From: a virus
Reading direction: 5' to 3' (one strand)
Virus record (IMG/VR): IMGVR_UViG_3300037193_000252
Coordinates: 1-34,563 of that record
Length of the DNA stretch: 34,563 nt
Part shown: piece by piece, positions 29,488 through 34,563 of the stretch
How the letters are laid out: the number at the start of each line of letters is the position of its first letter
Numbering within the stretch: the stretch's first letter is position 1
Notes under the pieces: generated by a model
Told to the model about the DNA's origin: nothing
Databases searched by the model: none
What the model saw: the letters and a program-made list of their open reading frames with translations, nothing else
Made by a program: the position numbers and the translations under genes

Positions 29488-29727
29488 TTACAGCTCCTCT
29501 TCGTCCGGGACCTCCGCGACCTGGACGTAGTCCGGGTGCTTGGTCATGATCTTCCTGGCGTCGGCCGCCGACACCTTGTAGACCTCGCCGTCCTTCATGT
29601 CGAGGTCCATGTTGTCGTCCACCAGGTTGTACCCCGGCCGAGTCCGCATCAGGACGTCTCCGGTCTTCGCCAACACGTCCGCCGGGGGATCCACGGCAGG
29701 CGGGGTGGCGTTCGGTTCGTTTGCCAC
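29488..29727 (-). CDS. Small protein between tail terminator and tail tube genes (79 aa)
   Basis: Starts at GTG 29727 behind AGGAGG. Proline-rich N-terminus (ATPPAVDPPADVLAKTG), then DDNMDLDMKDGEVYKVSAAD and an acidic end (EVPDEEEL). It ends 3 bp before the tail-tube start. Not recognised; position suggests a tail assembly or head-tail accessory role. Confidence 0.7.
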   Translation of the reverse strand: MANEPNATPPAVDPPADVLAKTGDVLMRTRPGYNLVDDNMDLDMKDGEVYKVSAADARKIMTKHPDYVQVAEVPDEEEL

Positions 29728-29739
29728 GGTTCCTCCTAG

Positions 29740-30162
29740 CTAGATGGGCTGTAGCCCAGATTCTACATCAAGAAAGTAACTGCACACAAAATAGGTGCGT
29801 TCCGCGTCGTCCACTTCGAACTGCTGTGGCCTTCCTCCGACGCGGTAGATCGAAACCACCAGGAAGTTGTCCGCGCCGTACCGCCGACCCGGCCGCGAGT
29901 TGAGCAGCGCCTTGTCGATGTCGTTGGCCAGAGCCTCCGCCTCCGCATAGAGGTTCTGAGGTCCGGACACCTTCACCTGCCAGGAGACGTTGTCCAATAC
30001 GCCGTCGAACTGCAGCCCCAGACCACCGTCGATCGACAAGTTCACGACGTAGTCCACCGGCTGATCCGGCATGTTCGGCCCTGGCTCAAACCAAACGTTA
30101 CGGTCGTTCCACTCGACCGGCCAGTTGGTCGTGATCACGTCGCGCATATTTTCAAACTTCAT
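29740..30162 (-). CDS. Tail terminator-like protein (140 aa)
   Basis: Start ATG at 30162 in an ATGA overlap with the neck gene. The mix of strands and one long helix (YAEAEALANDIDKALLNSRPG) with VSIYRVGGRPQQFEVDDAER and YFVCSYFLDVES matches phage tail-terminator (gpU-like) proteins, which cap the tail tube and join it to the head. The gene order fits. Confidence 0.75.
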   Translation of the reverse strand: MKFENMRDVITTNWPVEWNDRNVWFEPGPNMPDQPVDYVVNLSIDGGLGLQFDGVLDNVSWQVKVSGPQNLYAEAEALANDIDKALLNSRPGRRYGADNFLVVSIYRVGGRPQQFEVDDAERTYFVCSYFLDVESGLQPI

Positions 30163-30593
30163 CGACGGCCCCTCGCTCTGTCTTTAGCTCTCAACTGAGA
30201 CTTGGTCAAGCGCTTCACGACGGGTGGGCGGTTGTAAATGAACCGTCCACGGTCCTTGACAGACGGCGCGCCGGAGTTGCGCAGGTCGTTGAACTCGTGC
30301 GGCGCGTTCTGATAAACGCCACGCACTACTCGCTCCATGCCGACAATCATCGCGGAGTTCAGGCCATAGACCTGGTAAGCGTCTCGCGCCAGCCCCCGCA
30401 TGATCCCACGGTGCTCCTTGAACAGCGCGCGAGTCAGGAACTTCCCGCCGCCGCCGTGCGGATGCTTAAGATCCAGCGACTCGTGCTGGAACTTGGCGTA
30501 GACCTGGTCGACAACGACCTTGCCTTCAAGCTTCTTGTCGCCGACGATCTTGAGCAGCCGCTGACAGCCCTTGTTGAATTCGCCCTTAGGCAT
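30159..30593 (-). CDS. Neck/tail-completion protein (HK97 gp10-like, 144 aa)
   Basis: Start ATG at 30593 behind GGGAGG, overlapping the lectin-like gene by 8 bp. A basic protein with LKIVGDKKLEGKVVVDQVYA, HGGGGKFLTRALF and a C-terminal Arg/Lys tail (LTKSQLRAKDRARGRR). Small basic proteins of this kind between adaptor and tail terminator are usually head-closure or tail-completion (gp10-like) proteins. Moderately sure. Confidence 0.65.
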   Translation of the reverse strand: MPKGEFNKGCQRLLKIVGDKKLEGKVVVDQVYAKFQHESLDLKHPHGGGGKFLTRALFKEHRGIMRGLARDAYQVYGLNSAMIVGMERVVRGVYQNAPHEFNDLRNSGAPSVKDRGRFIYNRPPVVKRLTKSQLRAKDRARGRR

Positions 30594-31701
30594 CGCCACT
30601 AACCTCCCAATGTGTGGAAGGTACGAATACGCCATTTCGGATAATGCCGACCTGCACTGGCGTCAATACCTGCCCGCGATGCTGAACCTTGATCACCGGG
30701 TTGTCGCCGACGAATGGCCGAGCCGCGTCCGTCTCGGAGACACGACCGAACATAGACAAACCTGACGACCCGAGGACGCGGGCAATGCCCGCCTCGACCG
30801 CGCGACGGAACGCCACCAGCCCCGTGGGAACCGCTGCCCTTGCCGATGAGGTTTCGACAGCGCGTCCAAATACATGCGTGGCGCTCGGGGCCAGGCCACG
30901 GGCGGTCTCCGTTGACGCTGAGAGACCTAGGGGGGTGCTCGCTGCCGCAGCCAGGGGCCGTGCGGTCTCCGAAGATACCGCCCGCGTCAACGGCGTGGGG
31001 CCGGAAGCGAACTGGAATCCCGGCGGGTCGTCGCTACTGATCGACGTCCCGCTAATCGCCGTCTGGTTGGCCGTCCCGCTGGTCGATAGATCCAGCAACG
31101 GGTCCGACGTCGACGTCTGGTTGTACAGATGGAAGACCGACGGATCCAGCGCTGCCCAGTTACTCGCGGCGAGCTCCAGACCGGCCGCCTCGATCGCGGC
31201 ATCGCTGGTGTTGTCGGCCGACCACAGCGCGTTGTTGGTCCAATAGGCCCGCGCAGCCATTCGCCCGCCGAAGAAACTGCTTGACCCACCCTGGAACGCG
31301 TGCTGGATGGTACCGCCAGCACCGGCGGCCGGGAAATCAGAGATCGAAGCGTTGCCCTGGACGTGCACCCAGACGTCGTCCGTGAAATTGTAAGCCGACA
31401 GCCGAGGCGCGTTCGTCCCCGTTTCCTTGCGCCAGACCAGCAGATACCAAACATCTACGACCGGACCGGCCCCGACAAAGTTGCTGCCGCCCGGGTCGCT
31501 CGTCCACAAGTTGAAGTTCGCGATGCCGAGCGGGTTCGACACCCAACCGCCGCCGGAGCCGTGGAAGTAGCCCAAAGCCTGGAAGTCGTTGGCCTTGAGA
31601 GTCTTGACCAACATCGCAATGGTCCCATACTGAAAACCAGCTGCGTCGCCTACATCGACAGTCAGCTGGTCAGAAGTGCCGTTGAACTCACGGACACTCA
31701 C
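30586..31701 (-). CDS. Lectin-like (LamG/concanavalin fold) structural protein with 20-aa repeats (371 aa)
   Basis: Starts at GTG 31701 behind GGGGTGAC. Residues about 1-205 resemble a concanavalin-like/LamG beta-sandwich (FNGTSDQLTV, YGTIAMLVKT, VVDVWYLLVWRKE, GGRMAARAYWTNNALW, DPSVFHLYN). Residues 240-332 hold 4.6 copies of an exact 20-residue repeat (R-A-V-x-x-E-T-A-R at each start). The C-terminal 35 residues (IKVQHRGQVLTPVQVGIIRNG) look like an attachment domain. It lies between head and neck genes, so it may decorate the head or neck and bind sugars. Confidence 0.72.
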   Translation of the reverse strand: MSVREFNGTSDQLTVDVGDAAGFQYGTIAMLVKTLKANDFQALGYFHGSGGGWVSNPLGIANFNLWTSDPGGSNFVGAGPVVDVWYLLVWRKETGTNAPRLSAYNFTDDVWVHVQGNASISDFPAAGAGGTIQHAFQGGSSSFFGGRMAARAYWTNNALWSADNTSDAAIEAAGLELAASNWAALDPSVFHLYNQTSTSDPLLDLSTSGTANQTAISGTSISSDDPPGFQFASGPTPLTRAVSSETARPLAAAASTPLGLSASTETARGLAPSATHVFGRAVETSSARAAVPTGLVAFRRAVEAGIARVLGSSGLSMFGRVSETDAARPFVGDNPVIKVQHRGQVLTPVQVGIIRNGVFVPSTHWEVSGDA

Positions 31702-31704
31702 ACG

Positions 31705-32175
31705 TCACCCCTGCGCCGCAAGGAACCCGAGCGGGTCGAACGCAAACGACTGCGGGGAGCCGACGTCGAAGCTGACCGGGTTCTCCAGGATCTGCCCGAG
31801 CGGGATGATGTCCGCGTCCGTGCCGGTGCCGGTCGCCGGGTCGTAACAGACGAAACACGCACCGGCGATCTGAGCCGCTCCGCCCGTGTTGGTCAGCGAG
31901 GCCGGGTCGTCCCCGTTGGCGTTCATGGTGTTGGTGGCGTCATCCACCGACGCGGTCACGTTGGCGATGACCAGCCGCGAGTAGCCAGGGAAGTCGCACT
32001 CGTCGTTCGAGGCCGCCAGCATCGCAGCGAGCGTGTCGTAGTCGCGGAGGGTGGCGTCCGCTTCGAGGCCAGTCGCCTTGAGGAAGACCAGCAGCAACGC
32101 GTCGGCCGCGTTGGGGAGCTCGGCGTAGTACTTGATCTTGCCGAGTGCGATGTTCTGAACGAAGATGCCGGACAT
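31705..32175 (-). CDS. Structural protein of unknown role (156 aa)
   Basis: Start ATG at 32175 behind GGAGGG. Contains YYAELPNAADALLLVFLKATG, then ANVTASVDDATNTMNANGDD and two cysteines (ACFVCYDPATG). Position between the head-tail adaptor and the lectin-like gene suggests a virion protein; beta-rich with low charge. The family is not recognised with certainty. Confidence 0.7.
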   Translation of the reverse strand: MSGIFVQNIALGKIKYYAELPNAADALLLVFLKATGLEADATLRDYDTLAAMLAASNDECDFPGYSRLVIANVTASVDDATNTMNANGDDPASLTNTGGAAQIAGACFVCYDPATGTGTDADIIPLGQILENPVSFDVGSPQSFAFDPLGFLAAQG

Positions 32176-32184
32176 CTGGCCCTC

Positions 32185-32811
32185 CTAAACGAAAATGATG
32201 AGCGTGTCGTCGGGAAGGCCAGCCGGAATCGGCTGTCCCGCGTCCAGCACCAAGACCTCGCCGTAGCCGAAGCCTTGAAGCGCGAGTTCCGAGAGCGCGA
32301 TGTCGCCGTACCGGTGCTCCTGGATCCACGAGTATCCGCGACCAGGCGGGCAGAACACGTCGGCCGGGGTGAACAGCTTGCCGCTGTACTGGTTGTAAAC
32401 GAACGCACCCTGCGGGCCGTAGCCGTCCGGCGGAGCCGGGGGTTGCGGGAGGTTGGGGGTCAGGATGCCTTCGGCGATCTTCTCCAGGATCCCGATGACC
32501 CACAGGAAGCGGAGCCGGATCGGGTCGTCCGGCTGAAGATCTTTGGACTTGCGGTAGGTCAACGTTACCAGGTACGCGGCGATGTCACGCGACCAGGCCC
32601 GGACCGGGTAGATTGCGACCGAGTCGGCGGGAGTGGCGTCGGGATCGGTCGGAATCCCGTACTTCCCGGACAGGTAAGTGTCGATGTTGCCGTCTGCTTC
32701 CTTGATCGCGTCTTCGATCTGCGCGTCGGCAAAGGAAGCAGCCGTGGTCTGGTCTGCGTCATCCGCGCCGGGGGTCAACGCGTTACGAACATCAGCAGGG
32801 GAGCTGTACAC
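32185..32811 (-). CDS. Head-tail adaptor (gp6-like, 208 aa)
   Basis: Starts at GTG 32811 behind GGAGG. The N-terminal ~110 residues are the helical pattern of adaptor proteins: YSSPADVRNALTPG, FADAQIEDAIKEADGNIDTY, RDIAAYLVTLTYRKSKDLQP. Such proteins form the ring below the portal. The C-terminal half is longer than usual and Pro/Gly-rich (PPAPPDGYGPQGAF), ending in a beta segment (EVLVLDAGQPIPAG). Confidence 0.78.
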   Translation of the reverse strand: MYSSPADVRNALTPGADDADQTTAASFADAQIEDAIKEADGNIDTYLSGKYGIPTDPDATPADSVAIYPVRAWSRDIAAYLVTLTYRKSKDLQPDDPIRLRFLWVIGILEKIAEGILTPNLPQPPAPPDGYGPQGAFVYNQYSGKLFTPADVFCPPGRGYSWIQEHRYGDIALSELALQGFGYGEVLVLDAGQPIPAGLPDDTLIIFV

Positions 32812-32843
32812 GTTGACCTCCGACGGGATAACTGAGGGGCAGG

Positions 32844-33458
32844 TTACTGCTGAGCGAAGTGCTCGTCCAAGCGAGCGACGATCTCATCCTTGCCACCGGC
32901 ACCCGAGCCGGTGACCTTCTTCGCGTACTGCTGAAGAGCCGGGTAGTCCATGTTGTGGTAGTCCTCCGGCGGTTCACCGGTGGACTCGTTGGACAGGTCG
33001 GCCAGGCTCTCGTCGTCGTTGCCGTCGCCACCGCTGCCGGGATCGACGTCCTCGACCTTGATGCCGTCGACCGTGTAGCCGGAGTCCGTCAGCTTCGCCG
33101 GAGCATCGGCGTCGGGGAGACCGACCTCGCGCATACCGGCCGCCTGCCGGTTCTTCGCCATGGTGAACTCCAGGAGCGCCGTCGAGGCCGCACCCTGGTC
33201 GTACATGAGACGCTTGCGCAGCTTCTCCGTCGCCAGCGCCTCCGGGTCGTACTCGTCTTCCGGCACTGCGTGGCCGAGCTTGGCCAGCTTCCGCAGGTTC
33301 GCCTCGGGTACGCCGGTGATCGCGTCGCCACGGTTGATCCGCTTGCGGTCCACGACCATGCGGTTTCCCATCGGGGTGTGCCAGGTCACGTAGCAGCGGG
33401 TCGCCGTCAAGACGTAGGTCTTGCCGTCGAGTTCGTCGACCAGTTCGGGAGCATCCAT
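32844..33458 (-). CDS. Head protein with C-terminal SAP/HeH-like motif (204 aa)
   Basis: Start ATG at 33458 behind AGGAAA. A folded N-terminal part (YVLTATRCYVTWHTPMGNRM), a helical middle, a long acidic linker (DPGSGGDGNDDESLADLS), then a 35-residue helix-extension-helix end (MDYPALQQYAKKVTGSGAG, KDEIVARLDEHF). SAP/HeH modules bind DNA or partner proteins and often occur in small phage head proteins placed after the capsid gene. Exact role unknown. Confidence 0.7.
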   Translation of the reverse strand: MDAPELVDELDGKTYVLTATRCYVTWHTPMGNRMVVDRKRINRGDAITGVPEANLRKLAKLGHAVPEDEYDPEALATEKLRKRLMYDQGAASTALLEFTMAKNRQAAGMREVGLPDADAPAKLTDSGYTVDGIKVEDVDPGSGGDGNDDESLADLSNESTGEPPEDYHNMDYPALQQYAKKVTGSGAGGKDEIVARLDEHFAQQ

Positions 33459-33519
33459 TTCCAGGTTTCCTTTCTCCGATCCCCGCGTGCCGAGCGGGGA
33501 CGACGAGATGAACGGTTGA

Positions 33520-34452
33520 TCAGCTGTTGACGCCGTCGAGCCAGACGGCGGCGAGCGGCTGGTCGATCACGACCGCCGACTGGCGGAGCGTGTCGGAGCG
33601 CCAGGTTTCGGCCGAGCGCTTCTCTTCGTACAGCGGGGTCGAGCGGAGAGCCCGCTCGTCACCGATGCCGCCGACGACCTTCTTCTGGAGCAGAAGGGCC
33701 TTGTTCGGAGCGATCAGGTCGAGCTGGCGGCTGACCATGATCTGAAGGCCGTAGAAGTCGACCGGCAGCGTGCCCTTGTACTCCGGCGACTGCGCCGCGA
33801 GCGGGTTGTTGCGGTAGACCTCGTTGAAGTCGTCGGACGTGATCAGGTCGGTCTTGGTCGACTTGCCGATGACCAGCGTGTCGGCCTCGAACTCGAAGAA
33901 GTCCTCCGGCGCGTCGGAGGGTGCCGCGTCGGAGATCTGCTCCATCGCCCCCGCGATGTCGGCCCGGATGGTGCCGGTCGCGCCGGACCACGGGTTGGTC
34001 ACCGGGATGGTGTCGACGTCGGGGTGGTTCAGCAGCGCCAGCAGGAACGTCCGCTCCCACGTGCGGATCATCGTGTTCTTGATCTGCTGCTGCTGGGTGT
34101 TGACACGATCGACCTGGTTGCGGTTGATCATCTCCTGCGAGACCTTCAGACCGAGGGCCTTCTTGACCGTGTACGCGACCTTCCGCGCACCGACCTTCCC
34201 GCCCACGACCGGGATCTCGCCGAACTCCTCGACGTCCTCCGCGTTCGCCGCGTCGGAGAACAGCGGCGTGCTCTCCTCGTAGACGTACACACCGGACTGC
34301 GTCGGCGGCAGCTTGCGGAGCAGCGCGTCCACGATGAACTGCTGGCTCATCAGCGACATGATCCGCTTGGGGATCAGGGTCGGCTGCTTCACCATCGCGG
34401 AGACGGTGAGCTTCGGGCCGTCGTACACGCTGGTGGCGCTGTAGCTAACCAT
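33520..34452 (-). CDS. Major capsid protein (HK97 fold, 310 aa)
   Basis: Start ATG at 34452 behind AGAGAGG. Typical features: a long helix with VNTQQQQIKNTMIRTWERTF (spine helix), a P-loop/A-domain region (LVIGKSTKTDLI, PEYKGTLPVDFYGLQIMVSR), and the C-terminal AVVIDQPLAAVWLDG strand. No separate protease or scaffold was seen in this part of the window, and no long delta-domain precedes the fold. It builds the icosahedral head and is expected to be the most abundant protein. Confidence 0.88.
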   Translation of the reverse strand: MVSYSATSVYDGPKLTVSAMVKQPTLIPKRIMSLMSQQFIVDALLRKLPPTQSGVYVYEESTPLFSDAANAEDVEEFGEIPVVGGKVGARKVAYTVKKALGLKVSQEMINRNQVDRVNTQQQQIKNTMIRTWERTFLLALLNHPDVDTIPVTNPWSGATGTIRADIAGAMEQISDAAPSDAPEDFFEFEADTLVIGKSTKTDLITSDDFNEVYRNNPLAAQSPEYKGTLPVDFYGLQIMVSRQLDLIAPNKALLLQKKVVGGIGDERALRSTPLYEEKRSAETWRSDTLRQSAVVIDQPLAAVWLDGVNS

Positions 34453-34491
34453 CAGGCTTTACCTCTCTCTCGTTTGAACTGACGGCCCGCG

Positions 34492-34563
34492 TCAGTTGAC
34501 CCAGGCGAGGCCGACCGGGTTGGTGGCCACGACGACCCCCAGCGGCTCCCGGCACTCGCCGAC
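34492..34563 (-). CDS. C-terminal end of a gene upstream of the capsid gene (cut by window edge)
   Basis: An open frame enters from the right edge and stops at 34492; only 23 residues are visible (ECREPLGVVVATNPVGLAWV). Its place directly before the major capsid gene suits a scaffold, protease or decoration protein. The short beta-like end with a Gly-Val-rich segment would fit a decoration protein, but this is a guess. Confidence 0.55.
   Translation of the reverse strand, partial: VGECREPLGVVVATNPVGLAWVN

Overview
The window is part of the genome of a tailed, siphovirus-like bacteriophage that most likely infects a high-GC actinobacterium. The evidence is the high GC content, the tight packing of genes on one strand (all supported genes are on the minus strand, many with 4-bp ATGA or GTGA overlaps), the frequent GTG starts, and the HK97-type capsid, tape-measure, Gp37-like tail and -1 frameshifted tail-chaperone genes. 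No tRNA, rRNA, CRISPR array, integrase or insertion sequence was seen. Because the genes read right to left, the functional order starts at the right edge.

From 34563 down to about 28.2 kb lie the head and head-tail genes: the tail end of a gene before the capsid gene, the major capsid protein, a protein with a SAP-like C-terminus, a head-tail adaptor, a structural protein, a lectin-like protein with 20-residue repeats, a neck protein, a tail terminator, the major tail protein and the frameshifted tail assembly chaperones. From 28.2 to 21.3 kb come the tape measure, distal tail protein, a glycine-rich fibre-like protein, the Gp37-like protein and a minor tail protein. From 21.3 to 18.1 kb is a lysis/membrane cluster: several small membrane proteins, a membrane-anchored collagen-like protein, an amidase endolysin, a holin candidate and a 37-residue membrane peptide.

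From 18.0 kb to the left edge is the nucleic-acid metabolism half. It holds a short operon ending in adenylosuccinate lyase (PurB), an XRE regulator and SNF2-type helicase, several small zinc-finger-like proteins, a RuvC/RNase H-like nuclease, a Cas4/RecB-like nuclease, two small exported proteins, a Sak4-like ATPase, an SSB-like protein, a primase-polymerase/helicase, an iteron-rich noncoding region that may be the replication origin, a PolA-family DNA polymerase, two tiny proteins, and at the very edge the N-terminus of PurZ.

The main biological point is that this phage appears to make 2-aminoadenine (Z) DNA. The edge gene carries the GSEAKG version of the adenylosuccinate synthetase P-loop (Ser instead of the catalytic Asp of PurA), which marks the PurZ family. 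PurZ makes the succino intermediate from dGMP, the phage's own PurB would release dZMP, and the PolA-type polymerase in the same operon as purZ would be the DpoZ-type enzyme that incorporates dZTP. No MazZ-like or DatZ-like gene is recognisable in this window. Five promoters with one shared architecture, a candidate operator, and paired stem-loop terminators divide the early half into transcription units.
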